This document shows positions 15,625 to 24,500 of a DNA stretch of 64,000 nucleotides, piece after piece. Source of the DNA: Parabacteroides johnsonii DSM 18315 (GTDB taxonomy: Bacteria; Bacteroidota; Bacteroidia; Bacteroidales; Tannerellaceae); the NCBI RefSeq assembly GCF_025151045.1, contig NZ_CP102285.1, forward strand, positions 620,001-684,000, in the 5' to 3' direction. Numbering within the stretch: position 1 is the stretch's first letter; every line of letters begins with the position of its first letter. The position numbers and the translations under genes were made by a program. Under the pieces are notes generated by a model that saw only the letters and a list, made by a program, of their open reading frames with translations, was not told where the DNA came from and searched no databases.

Positions 15625-17352
15625 ATGAGACGAATACTACATTTGATTTTGATCAGCTGTCTGTGCTTCTCGGCAACAGCACAGAAAAACGCTCCTAAAT
15701 GGATGGACAAAGCCAAGAGAGCGGTCTTTACAATTACCACTTATGGAAAGGATGGAAATAAGCTCGCAACCAGTACGGGATTCTTTATCTCCGAAACAGG
15801 CGAGGCTGTCTCAGCATACGATATTTTCAAAGGAGCCGAGAAAGCAACAATCACAGACTTCGAGGGAAAGACATTTCCAGTTAAGAATATCCAGGGGGCG
15901 GACGAACTGTACGATGCCGTAAAGTTTCAGGTCGAAGTGCCGAAGAAGGCCGCTTTCCTGCCGATCGCTGCCGATCCGGTGGCAAACGGGACGAATGCCT
16001 ATCTGCTGTTGTACTCTACCGGCAAGAACGCCACCTTTAAGTCCGGTGCTATTACCGAAGTAAGTAAACTGAAAGATCCGTATAAATATTACAAGATGGC
16101 AATCTCATTGGAAGAAAACGAACTCAATGCCCCGTTGCTGACTCCCGAAGGTGAAGTGTTCGGGCTGGCACAAGCGGATGCAGGTGGAAAGAAAGATATT
16201 TGCTATGGTCTTTCTGCTGGATATGCGGGTAGCTTGTCAATAGGCTCTGCTGATTATCTGAGTTCTGCATACCGCAATATCAATATACCGAAAGGATGGC
16301 CGAAAGAACTGGACCAAGCAACCGTCGCTCTTTACCTGATTAGTGGCACGCAGGACGCAAAGGCACGCCTGGAAACGGTCAACGATTTTATCGCCACCTT
16401 CCCGGATGTTCCTGACGGCTATCTGAATCGTTCCGATCTTTATGCCTACAATCGTGCGGCATTGGCTAACTCTACGGCTGAACAGGCAACTTATCTGCAA
16501 AAGGCATTGGACGACATAAAAACCGCTTCCAAATATAGCGATAAGAAAGGTGATTTCTGGTATAACCAGGCTAAGCTGATCTACGGTGTTGCTTCGGCTG
16601 ATAGTACGCTGACCGATCCCGCCTGGACAACCGAAGCCGCTATGGAGGCTTTGGATAAGGCAATCGAAGAGGACAATCTGCCTGCCTATCATCAGTTAAG
16701 GGCGGATATCCTATTCAATAAAGGAGAGTTCCAACAGGCATTCGATGAGTACATGATCGTTAACAATAGCGATGTCGCCTCTGCTTCTTCCTATTATTTG
16801 GCTGCAAAGGCAAAGGAACGGGTTACCGGTTTTAATATCGGTGATGTGATCGACTTGCTCGATAAGGCGATCGAGAAATGCGGGACAAATATGAATGCCG
16901 AGGCGGCAGCTTATGTGCTGGAACGGATCGATTGGCGTCTACGCCTTGCACAATACACGGAGGCTATCGCTGATTATGATCTTTATTATACGCTGGTCGG
17001 TGGCCAGGTACTTCCGAACTTCTTTTTCCTGCGTGAACAGGCTAAGTTTCGTGCGGGTGACCTGGAAGGAGCTTTGAAGGATATCCAGGCTGCTATACAG
17101 GGAAGTCCTGACACGCCTGACTACTATGCGGAAGAAGCCTCTATCTACGTTCGTCAGCAGAAGTATGAAGATGCACTGAAAAGTATAGAGAAGGCAATTG
17201 CGATCGCTCCTGATTTCGGAGCTTGTTATCGTTTGCGGGGCGTTTGTTATGTCCGTTTGGAGAAGAAAGCAGAAGCTTGCGAAGCATTCAACAAAGCTAA
17301 AGAATTGGGTGATCCACTTGCCGAGAAGTTGATAAAGGAACATTGTAAATAA
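15625..17352 (+). CDS. Secreted TPR protein with a degenerate trypsin-like domain
   Basis: 575 residues with a signal peptide (about 1-19, ending ATAQ). Residues about 25-205 follow the strand order of an HtrA-type serine protease: VFTITTYGKDGNKLATSTGFFIS, then AVSAYDIFKGA where active enzymes have the TNxHV histidine, YDAVKFQV at the Asp position, and ENELNAPLLTPEGEVFGLA where GNSGGPL is expected. None of the three catalytic residues is recognisable. From about 240 on there are TPR-like repeats (EAIADYDLYYTL, GDLEGALKDIQAAIQGSPD, YEDALKSIEKAIAIAPDFG). It probably is a periplasmic or surface scaffold. A small lipoprotein gene follows after 9 bp. Confidence 0.8.
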   Translation: MRRILHLILISCLCFSATAQKNAPKWMDKAKRAVFTITTYGKDGNKLATSTGFFISETGEAVSAYDIFKGAEKATITDFEGKTFPVKNIQGADELYDAVKFQVEVPKKAAFLPIAADPVANGTNAYLLLYSTGKNATFKSGAITEVSKLKDPYKYYKMAISLEENELNAPLLTPEGEVFGLAQADAGGKKDICYGLSAGYAGSLSIGSADYLSSAYRNINIPKGWPKELDQATVALYLISGTQDAKARLETVNDFIATFPDVPDGYLNRSDLYAYNRAALANSTAEQATYLQKALDDIKTASKYSDKKGDFWYNQAKLIYGVASADSTLTDPAWTTEAAMEALDKAIEEDNLPAYHQLRADILFNKGEFQQAFDEYMIVNNSDVASASSYYLAAKAKERVTGFNIGDVIDLLDKAIEKCGTNMNAEAAAYVLERIDWRLRLAQYTEAIADYDLYYTLVGGQVLPNFFFLREQAKFRAGDLEGALKDIQAAIQGSPDTPDYYAEEASIYVRQQKYEDALKSIEKAIAIAPDFGACYRLRGVCYVRLEKKAEACEAFNKAKELGDPLAEKLIKEHCK

Positions 17353-17361
17353 GATAGGAAT

Positions 17362-17793
17362 ATGAAAAAACTGATGAATGTATTGCCGTTGCTGCTTGTC
17401 GCTGTCCTGCTGTTTGGTACGGCTTGTCAGGGTAAGAAGAAGGAAGTGGAGAACGTGAATGTAACGTTGTTCGATAAGGAGCTGCCGGAGATCAAGGCAT
17501 TGGTTAACGGAGATTGGGAATTGGTGAGCGGCAAGAATGCCCGTGAATTCTGCGAGTATGAGAATACTTTCATCAAGTTTGCAGACGACCAGTATGTCTG
17601 GACGGAGGACGGCAAAGCTGAACCGGGAGCCTTGAACTGGCGCAAAGCGGATACGGAGGCCGGATATGAAGCATATCTGATGGATGTCTTCTACGAGACC
17701 AACCCGGCCTATCCTGTGTCTGTCAAAGGGGATACTCTTATCTTGCAAGACTGCTCGGAAACAGGGTATAAATATACTTTAGTGAGGAAATAG
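17362..17793 (+). CDS. Small lipoprotein, unknown function
   Basis: 143 residues. A basic start and hydrophobic segment end in a lipobox with C22 (LLFGTAC), so it is a predicted lipoprotein. The mature part (FDKELPEIKALVNGDWELVSG, ENTFIKFADDQYVWTEDG, GDTLILQDCSETGYKYTL) has the beta-rich look of lipocalin-like or DUF5004-type domains common in Bacteroidetes, but I do not recognise the family for certain. It is 9 bp after the TPR pseudoprotease gene and shares its operon. Confidence 0.75.
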   Translation: MKKLMNVLPLLLVAVLLFGTACQGKKKEVENVNVTLFDKELPEIKALVNGDWELVSGKNAREFCEYENTFIKFADDQYVWTEDGKAEPGALNWRKADTEAGYEAYLMDVFYETNPAYPVSVKGDTLILQDCSETGYKYTLVRK

Positions 17794-17848
17794 CCTTCAA
17801 TACGGTTTTATAAGGCTCATTGGAAAGAAGGGTTAGTGTGGGAAAAAA

Positions 17849-17890
17849 GGGGCTTAATCTTTGAAGAAATAAGTATTAAGCCTCTTTTTT
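17849..17890 (+). terminator. Terminator of the TPR/lipoprotein operon
   Basis: GGGGCTTAAT (17849-17858) pairs with ATTAAGCCTC (17875-17884), one G-U pair, followed by six T. Confidence 0.8.
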
Positions 17891-17979
17891 GTTTGTTCGG
17901 TGCAACTTTGGCCATGTACTCGACAACCAATCGTAATGAAAAGGTAAATAAACCTGATTATGGGGTATGTATCGAGCAT

Positions 17980-18126
17980 CTATAATTGTGTACCAGTCGG
18001 AGAAAGACCGGCCAAATGTGTGTCTTGTTTAAACTCTTTTTTAGTAGGGCAGGAGAACGTAAGGAAAAACATCATCGTGAATAGGATGAAGCCTGCTAAA
18101 TGTTTGCCTGTTTTAGGTGCTGTCAT
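17980..18126 (-). CDS. Candidate 48-residue lipoprotein
   Basis: A short frame from ATG at 18126 to TAG at 17980-17982. The product begins MTAPKTGKHLAGFILFTMMF, goes on with FLTFSC, a plausible lipobox with a cysteine at 26, and ends in a short hydrophilic tail (PTKKEFKQDTHLAGLSPT, then GTQL). An A-rich stretch precedes the start. It resembles small secreted lipoproteins but no family is recognised and there is no strong promoter, so it may be chance. Confidence 0.3.
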   Translation of the reverse strand: MTAPKTGKHLAGFILFTMMFFLTFSCPTKKEFKQDTHLAGLSPTGTQL

Positions 18127-18281
18127 TTATTGAAGTTACATTTTTCGTGGAATATCAGAATTCCGGTTATCGTTGCTATTTTGAATGAGCTTTTTTAACT
18201 GTGTTTGTTTATAATAATAACAATCAGTATTCCATTTTGTTTTGATTTTCTACATGTTTTTTTGATAATATTTCCATTTAA

Positions 18282-18318
18282 TAAAAAAAGTCCTTGCAAT
18301 CCACGGATTACAAGGACT
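18282..18318 (-). terminator. Terminator of the scaffold/GGGtGRT operon (minus strand)
   Basis: On the minus strand AGTCCTTGTAATCC (18318-18305) pairs with GGATTGCAAGGACT (18302-18289), followed by a run of seven T (the A-run at 18283-18289 on the plus strand). It is 24 bp past the stop at 18342. Confidence 0.85.
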
Positions 18319-18341
18319 TTGCTTATGCTATAAAAATAGTT

Positions 18342-19343
18342 TTACTTCTTCATAGCTTCCTCGATAGCAACAGCTACAGCAACAGTAGCACCTACCATCG
18401 GGTTGTTACCCATACCCAGGAATCCCATCATTTCTACGTGAGCAGGAACGGATGAAGAACCAGCGAACTGAGCGTCACCGTGCATACGGCCCATTGTGTC
18501 GGTCATACCATAAGAAGCAGGACCGGCAGCCATATTGTCTGGGTGCAGGGTACGGCCTGTACCACCACCTGAAGCTACAGAGAAATACGGGTGACCGTTT
18601 TCCATACATTCTTTCTTGTAAGTACCTGCAACCGGGTGCTGGAAACGAGTCGGGTTAGTTGAGTTACCTGTGATAGATACGTCAACACCTTCTTTACGCA
18701 TGATAGCAACACCTTCGCGAACGTCGTCAGCACCGTAGCACTTAACTTTTGCACGCAGACCGTTTGAGTATGCTTTTTCTTCGATTACGTTTACTTCGCC
18801 AGTCATATAGTCGAACTGAGTCTGAACGTAAGTGAAGCCATTGATACGGGAAATAATTTTAGCTGCATCCTTACCCAGACCGTTCAAGATAACGCGCAAC
18901 GGTTCTTTACGAACTTTGTTTGCCATTTCAGCGATCTTGATAGCACCTTCGGCAGCAGCGAAAGATTCGTGACCTGCCAAGAATGCGAAACATTTTGTTT
19001 CTTCACGAAGCAGACGGGCAGCCAGGTTACCGTGGCCGATACCTACCTTACGATCGTCGGCAACAGAACCGGCGATACAGAATGCCTGCAGACCGATACC
19101 GATAGCTTCAGCAGCTTCGGCAGCATTGGTGCAGCCCTTCTTGATTGCAATTGCAGCACCTACAACGTAAGCCCAGCAAGCGTTTTCGAAACAGATAGGT
19201 TGTGTTTCCTTACACATTGTATAAGGGTCGATACCTTTAGCGTCGCAGATAGCCTTTGCTTCTTCGATACCGTTGATACCATATTCTTTTAAAACCGCGT
19301 TGATATGATCGATACGGCGGTCATAACTTTCAAATAAAGCCAT
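18342..19343 (-). CDS. GGGtGRT family protein (conserved, function unknown)
   Basis: 333 residues, soluble, no signal. The namesake glycine-rich motif is seen in SVASGGGTGRTLHPDN near residue 265. Other conserved-looking segments are ETQPICFENACWAYVVGAA, IGIGLQAFCIAGSVADDRK, FLAGHESFAAAEGA and the C-terminal GFLGMGNNPMVGATVAVAVA. The family is widespread in anaerobes and commonly sits beside a NifU/IscU-like protein, as here, but I know of no established role. The several cysteines (e.g. in KETQPICFENACW) and the partner gene suggest involvement in Fe-S or sulfur chemistry; that is inference. Confidence 0.9.
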   Translation of the reverse strand: MALFESYDRRIDHINAVLKEYGINGIEEAKAICDAKGIDPYTMCKETQPICFENACWAYVVGAAIAIKKGCTNAAEAAEAIGIGLQAFCIAGSVADDRKVGIGHGNLAARLLREETKCFAFLAGHESFAAAEGAIKIAEMANKVRKEPLRVILNGLGKDAAKIISRINGFTYVQTQFDYMTGEVNVIEEKAYSNGLRAKVKCYGADDVREGVAIMRKEGVDVSITGNSTNPTRFQHPVAGTYKKECMENGHPYFSVASGGGTGRTLHPDNMAAGPASYGMTDTMGRMHGDAQFAGSSSVPAHVEMMGFLGMGNNPMVGATVAVAVAIEEAMKK

Positions 19344-19351
19344 ATTATTTT

Positions 19352-19543
19352 TTACTTTTTTAAGTTCTTATTTACCAGAAATAAAGATATCAGAAAATTG
19401 AAAACAAGTACACCGCCGCAGCAGGCTACATAAAAAGCCATCCAGGGACGGTCCGGCTTAATCACGAAGTAAGCGATAACCGTTGCCACTATGGTGATAG
19501 CGATCAGCCCGAAAAGGACGCGTGTCAGTGTTTTCTTATTCAT
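19352..19543 (-). CDS. Small two-helix membrane protein
   Basis: 63 residues with two hydrophobic segments (about 7-28, VLFGLIAITIVATVIAYFVI, and about 34-56, MAFYVACCGGVLVFNFLI) and basic ends. It overlaps the end of the upstream scaffold gene by 8 bp and lies 8 bp before the GGGtGRT gene, so it is translated as part of this operon. No family is recognised. Its place between two soluble conserved proteins suggests it could anchor them to the membrane. Confidence 0.75.
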   Translation of the reverse strand: MNKKTLTRVLFGLIAITIVATVIAYFVIKPDRPWMAFYVACCGGVLVFNFLISLFLVNKNLKK

Positions 19544-20228
19544 TACGAGGATCGATATATTTTACAGCTTCTTTGAAACGACCGTAAGAGCCTTTGGCTT
19601 TTTCCAGTGCTTCGTTAGCATCCATACCCTTCTTTACCATATCCATGAATTTACCTAAGTGGATAAATTCATAACCGATTACTTCGTCGTCAGCATCGAG
19701 AGCCATACGAGTACAGTAACCTTCAGCCATTTCCAAGTAACGAGGACCTTTGGCCAATGTGCCGAACATGGTTCCTACCTGGCTGCGCAGACCTTTACCC
19801 AAGTCTTCCAAACCGGCACCTACAGGCAGACCACCTTCAGAGAAAGCAGACTGTGTACGACCGTAAACGATCTGCAGGAACAATTCGCGCATTGCAGTGT
19901 TGATAGCGTCACAAACAAGGTCAGTGTTCAATGCTTCCAACAGTGTTTTGCCCGGCAGGATTTCTGAAGCCATCGCAGCAGAGTGAGTCATACCGGAGCA
20001 ACCGATAGTTTCTACAAGTGCTTCCTGGATAATTCCTTCTTTAACGTTCAGAGTCAGCTTACATCCACCCTGTTTCGGTGCACACCAACCGATACCGTGA
20101 GTCAAACCAGAAATGTCAGAAATCTGAGTTGCTCTAACCCACTTTCCTTCTTCAGGAATCGGAGCACACTGGTGGTTAGCTCCCTTCTTTACAACACACA
20201 TGTGTTGAACTTCATGTGAATAAATCAT
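19536..20228 (-). CDS. IscU/NifU-like Fe-S scaffold-type protein
   Basis: 230 residues. The first half aligns by eye with IscU: MIYSHEVQHM at the start, then CAPKQGGCKLTLNVKEGIIQ and ALVETIGCSGMTHSAAMAS, followed by PGKTLLEALNTD. Cysteines C49, C56 and C77 lie near the positions of the first two IscU ligands; the third IscU cysteine is not obvious. The second half (about 110-230, with LGKGLRSQVGTMFGTLAKGP) is an extension absent from IscU. It is first in the operon with the small membrane protein and the GGGtGRT protein, not near isc or suf genes, so a specialised role is likely. Confidence 0.85.
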   Translation of the reverse strand: MIYSHEVQHMCVVKKGANHQCAPIPEEGKWVRATQISDISGLTHGIGWCAPKQGGCKLTLNVKEGIIQEALVETIGCSGMTHSAAMASEILPGKTLLEALNTDLVCDAINTAMRELFLQIVYGRTQSAFSEGGLPVGAGLEDLGKGLRSQVGTMFGTLAKGPRYLEMAEGYCTRMALDADDEVIGYEFIHLGKFMDMVKKGMDANEALEKAKGSYGRFKEAVKYIDPRNE

Positions 20229-20307
20229 AATCGCTAATTTATTATATTAAAGTGATAATAAAACTTTATGCTAATTTTAATGTAAGATCGCTTTCTAAAA
20301 GACCGCA

Positions 20308-20315
20308 CAAAGATA
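20308..20315 (-). promoter_or_regulatory. Promoter -7 element of the scaffold/GGGtGRT operon
   Basis: CAAAGATA on the plus strand reads TATCTTTG on the minus strand, giving a leader of roughly 75 nt before the start at 20228. Confidence 0.6.
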
Positions 20316-20347
20316 AAATTTTTAATTCAGCCGTGCAACAGGACCGG

Positions 20348-21466
20348 TTATTTCAAAACTTCTTTAATTTTATCTTCCAGCTCCTGGCCGTGCAGGTTCT
20401 TGGCGATGATCGTACCGTCTTTGTCAACCAGTACGGTATGAGGGATGCTGTTGACGCCATAAAGAGCGGCACCGCCGTTCTGCCAGCCTTTCAGGTCGGA
20501 CAGTTGTGTCCAGGTGATATTCAGGTCTTTTACACCTTTGGCCCATGCATCGGCTTTGCTGTCCAGAGAGATGCCGACGATATCGAATCCTTTGCCCTTG
20601 TAGTCTTTATAGGCTTTGACCAGATTCGGCATTTCTGCACGGCAGGGAGGACACCAGGATGCCCAGAAGTCGATCAGGACGACTTTGCCGTTACCGACAT
20701 ATTCGGAGAGTTTGTGCATTTCGCCTTTAGCGTCCGGCATTTCGAAATCGGTGAATTTCTGTCCTACAGCGACCTTTTTCAATACATTCAGATGGTCGAT
20801 CATATAGCTGATGCCCGGAACGGATTTGAAAGAAGAGTCTGCTTTGGAGATGATTTCATTTTGCTGCTCTTCGCTGATATTGTAACGGAAATCGTAGAGA
20901 TTCTTGGCGGCAGATTGTTTATCCGTATGAGTCAGGATATAGTTGACAACGGCTTCCGTAATCTTACGGTCGATCTCTTCATATTTGGCTTCCGCCTGTT
21001 TAATCAGATTTTCATCACCCGACTTCATATCGGCAACCAATTTGTCTATACCGGAACGTAAGTCTTTGATCTTAGCCTGCAACTCTTTTTGTGCGTCATT
21101 TTCGGGAGTTCCGCTAACTGTGGAAGTCGAATCCAGCACGACAGCCAATTTCCCGTTTTCAAGTACGAATGTTGCCATAAACGGAGCGTTTTCTCCGGGA
21201 GCGACACGTACCGGTTCAACCACTTCTTCCGAAAAACGGAGAGTACGAAGGGCAGGAGCATTTTGTGTGCCTTTCAAGGCAAAAACTCCGTTTTGTACTA
21301 AGGCGCTGTCCAGCGGTGCAGCATCTTTTACTCCATATTCATAGAGATATACATACTTACCATTCAAATCATTGTTTGAAACGGTACCGGTTATTTCGTA
21401 ACCCGGTTTTTCGCTACAGGCTGCGAGAAGCAGGACAGAAGCGGCGATAGGAAAATACTTTTTCAT
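20348..21466 (-). CDS. TlpA-like thiol-disulfide oxidoreductase lipoprotein (DUF4369 plus thioredoxin fold)
   Basis: 372 residues from the ATG at 21466; a longer frame to 21523 only adds promoter sequence. A lipobox with C17 (VLLLAAC) marks a lipoprotein. The N-terminal DUF4369-like domain (about 22-125, GYEITGTVSNNDLNGKYVYL) is followed by a helical middle and a C-terminal thioredoxin domain with FWASWCPPCRAEMP (redox CPPC) and the cis-proline segment NSIPHTVLVD. Such proteins reduce or shuffle disulfides at the cell envelope, e.g. for cytochrome maturation. Monocistronic, divergent from the PUL regulator gene; -7 element on the minus strand at 21521-21528. Confidence 0.92.
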   Translation of the reverse strand: MKKYFPIAASVLLLAACSEKPGYEITGTVSNNDLNGKYVYLYEYGVKDAAPLDSALVQNGVFALKGTQNAPALRTLRFSEEVVEPVRVAPGENAPFMATFVLENGKLAVVLDSTSTVSGTPENDAQKELQAKIKDLRSGIDKLVADMKSGDENLIKQAEAKYEEIDRKITEAVVNYILTHTDKQSAAKNLYDFRYNISEEQQNEIISKADSSFKSVPGISYMIDHLNVLKKVAVGQKFTDFEMPDAKGEMHKLSEYVGNGKVVLIDFWASWCPPCRAEMPNLVKAYKDYKGKGFDIVGISLDSKADAWAKGVKDLNITWTQLSDLKGWQNGGAALYGVNSIPHTVLVDKDGTIIAKNLHGQELEDKIKEVLK

Positions 21467-21520
21467 ATATTTACGTTGTATTAAAACGATTAATACTTTA
21501 TTAGTTACAGACGTTTGGCG

Positions 21521-21560
21521 CAAAAGTAAGAAAAAATTGACACATTATTTGCTATATTTG
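21521..21560. promoter_or_regulatory. Divergent promoters (TlpA-like gene / PUL regulator)
   Basis: CAAAAGTA (21521-21528) is TACTTTTG on the minus strand, for the gene starting at 21466. TATATTTG (21553-21560) is the plus-strand -7 element for the regulator at 21580, giving it a very short leader. Confidence 0.6.
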
Positions 21561-21579
21561 TGGCCTAATAACCGTTATT

Positions 21580-24500
21580 ATGAATTTATCCTATATAGAT
21601 ACCAGATATGCGGCGGTTTTCCGTTTCTTCAGGTCTGTCATTGTCTGCTTGTTCCTGTTTTCTTGTCCGGTGTCCGCGGGGATTTCTCTGCATATGGCAA
21701 ATAATATAGATTTGTCAAATAATGCCATCCTTGACATGTACCAGGATGAGAACGGTTATATGTGGATCGGTACCTATGACGGTTTGAATCTGTATAACGG
21801 CAAGAATACATATGTGTTTCGCTTTGAACCGAACAACAAGAATACTTTATGCAGCAATATCATCAATAAAATCGTGTATGGCGGAGACGGATATCTGTGG
21901 GTATCGACTTCTATGGGATTGAACCGGTTTTCGCTGAAAGGGAGGAAGGTGACGGAGTCCTACACGGAATATCCCGAGTGTCTGAATGTGGCTTCTGATT
22001 CGGCTGGTAATACGCTGCTCATAAAGCAAAAAGATTTTATCTCCTGCTATTCTCCTGAAACCGGTTCTTTCCAGGATGTACATGTACGGGGGATGAATGA
22101 AGAAGTATCTAAAGTCTTGTTTGCAGAGGGAGAAAGACAATTCTTTATTTTTGACGCCGATGGCTGCCTGCTTGAGATTTGTCCGGATTTCGACTCCTTT
22201 CCCTTAGCATTGGACATAAGGAAAACGCCGATCCATGAAAAGAAAATTGACCGTGCTTATTATCTCGATGGTATTCTGTACTATGTGGATATGGAAAACC
22301 GCTTTTATTCTTACCGGATGAAAGACCGCCAGAAAAAGTATCTGGCCGACCTTACCTGCTGGATGAATCAATATGGAAATCTTTCCCGCATCGCATTGTT
22401 TCATTCCACCCCTTACCTGGTTTTCAGGAACGGGCTTTTGCTAAACATAGATAATCAGGAAGAGGCATTGGGATTTGATGTCGGGCTATTCTGTGTTTTG
22501 CCTGACCGGAAGCAGGATATCTTGTGGGTCGGGACAGACGGGCAGGGAGTCCGGATGTATTATGACAAATATAACCGGTTTTCTGGGATTCAACTCAAGA
22601 GTTTGCCGATTGTCATGCGTAATCCGGTCCGTTCGATCTATACTGAAGATGAAAAAACGATCTGGTTCGGAACTAAAGGGAATGGTTTTGTGCGTGTGGA
22701 AGATTATGATTCCTATGAAAAAGGAGAAATACCGGCCGGAAAGGTCAAACATTTCACTACATCGAACGGCTTGTCCAGTGATCGTGTCTATTGTTTCCGT
22801 AAAAGCAACTATTATCCCTGGGTGTGGATAGGGACGGAAGGACCAGGATTGTCCTATTATTCCTTAGTGGACAAGCAAGTCCATACGATGGCAAGCCTTG
22901 TCGATACAAAGATCAGGTATGTTCATGCGATCCGTGAAGTGAATGATTCGACATTATGGATGGCAACGACCGGAGATGGTTTGCTGGAAGTTGTCATTGG
23001 TAGAAAGGACGGAGAACCTGTTATTGAATATGTGAAGTCGTTTATCCTTGAAAAGGATGGAAAAGTTTGTAATGAGTTCCATTCTATGAATTATGATGAT
23101 GAGGCTTCCCTTCTTTATTTGGGAAGCCGTGGAGGATATGGACTGGTCCGCTTTAATCTGCTGACTAAGAAATATGAATTTATTCCGATGAATAATGCGG
23201 GCAACCGGGCGGTAGGGGATGTGCTTTGCATGTGTTATAGCCAAGATTCGACTTTTTATCTGGGAGCCAGTTCCGGTATGACGCAGATGAAATTACATTC
23301 AGAGACCCCGGCTGAGGTACGACAATATAGCAGAATTGACGGTATAAAGAACGACATGGTTCATGGTATTCTCGAAGATTCTGACGGCTGTATCTGGCTG
23401 AGTACTAATAAAGGGTTGACTAAATACAATCCTCGCAATCAGTTTTTCCATAATTATGGAAGTCCCGATTTGGATGTGACGGAGTTCTCGGATGATGCCT
23501 ATTGGAAGTGTCCTTATACAGGAAAACTGTTCTTCGGCGGAATAAACGGGCTGATATGGGTAGGTCCGCAAAACGACCGGCAGGAGAATTATAAGCCAGC
23601 CTTGCATTTCTTTGAATTGAAGATGGGAGATGAGACGCATAGTTTGTATGACTATACGGATCAGAAAACCGGATATGTGACTATTCCTCCCAATATATCT
23701 ACCTTTTCGATTTCTTTTGTGGCGACCGACTATATACACGGGGAAAACTATGAGTATTCGTATTTATTAGAAAACTATAATACATCGTGGACTGAACTGC
23801 AAAAAGATAATGAGGTTGTATTTACGAAGTTGCCTTATGGCAATTATGTTTTGAAAGTCCGTTACAAGAACGATGTGTTCGATTCGGATGCCAAAGAGTA
23901 TTTTTTGCATATACGGGTGTTACCTCCCTGGTATCGCGGTTCTTGGGCTATGATTGTCTATGGTCTGTTGTTGGCAGTTGTATGTTCGGGTATCGTGTAT
24001 TGGCTGCGCCGCCGGATTGTGGAAAAACAGGCCGAAGTCGCCCGTAAAATCAGAGAAGAGCAAAAAGAAAAATTGTATGAAGCGAAGTTGAATTTTTTCG
24101 CCAATATCACGCATGAGCTTTGTACGCCTTTGACTTTGATTAATGGTGTGAACGATCATATCAAGACATCCGCTGACCGGTTGGCTGATGGAAAATTGGA
24201 GAAATATGCCCGTATCCTGGGTGAAAACGTTACAAGCCTGAATGAATTGATCCAAGAAATTTTGGATATCAGAAAGATCGAGGAAGTTGGATTCAGCCAT
24301 ATACAGATCAAGCGGGTGTCCGTAGGCAGTTTGATCCGGAAGCAATGTGAATCGTTTATGCCTGTCGCGGAGCAGAACGGGATCAATTTTACTTTTAGTG
24401 ATGTTGATAAACCGGTTTATTGGAATACGGATGTACCCAGCCTGAAGAAGATTATACGTAACCTGGTGTCGAATGCATTCAAGTACACGGAACAGAAAGG

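Larger units (their letters stand above)
17794..18341. other. 548-bp intergenic region
   Basis: It contains the terminator of the TPR/lipoprotein operon (17849-17890), a candidate 48-residue lipoprotein frame on the minus strand (17980-18126) and the minus-strand terminator of the GGGtGRT operon (18282-18318). The stretch 18130-18280 is AT-rich with no further feature seen. Confidence 0.5.

Noticed and set aside
20252-21061. Long plus-strand frame (269 codons) opposite the TlpA-like gene
   Set aside because: Antisense shadow of a clear thioredoxin-family gene.
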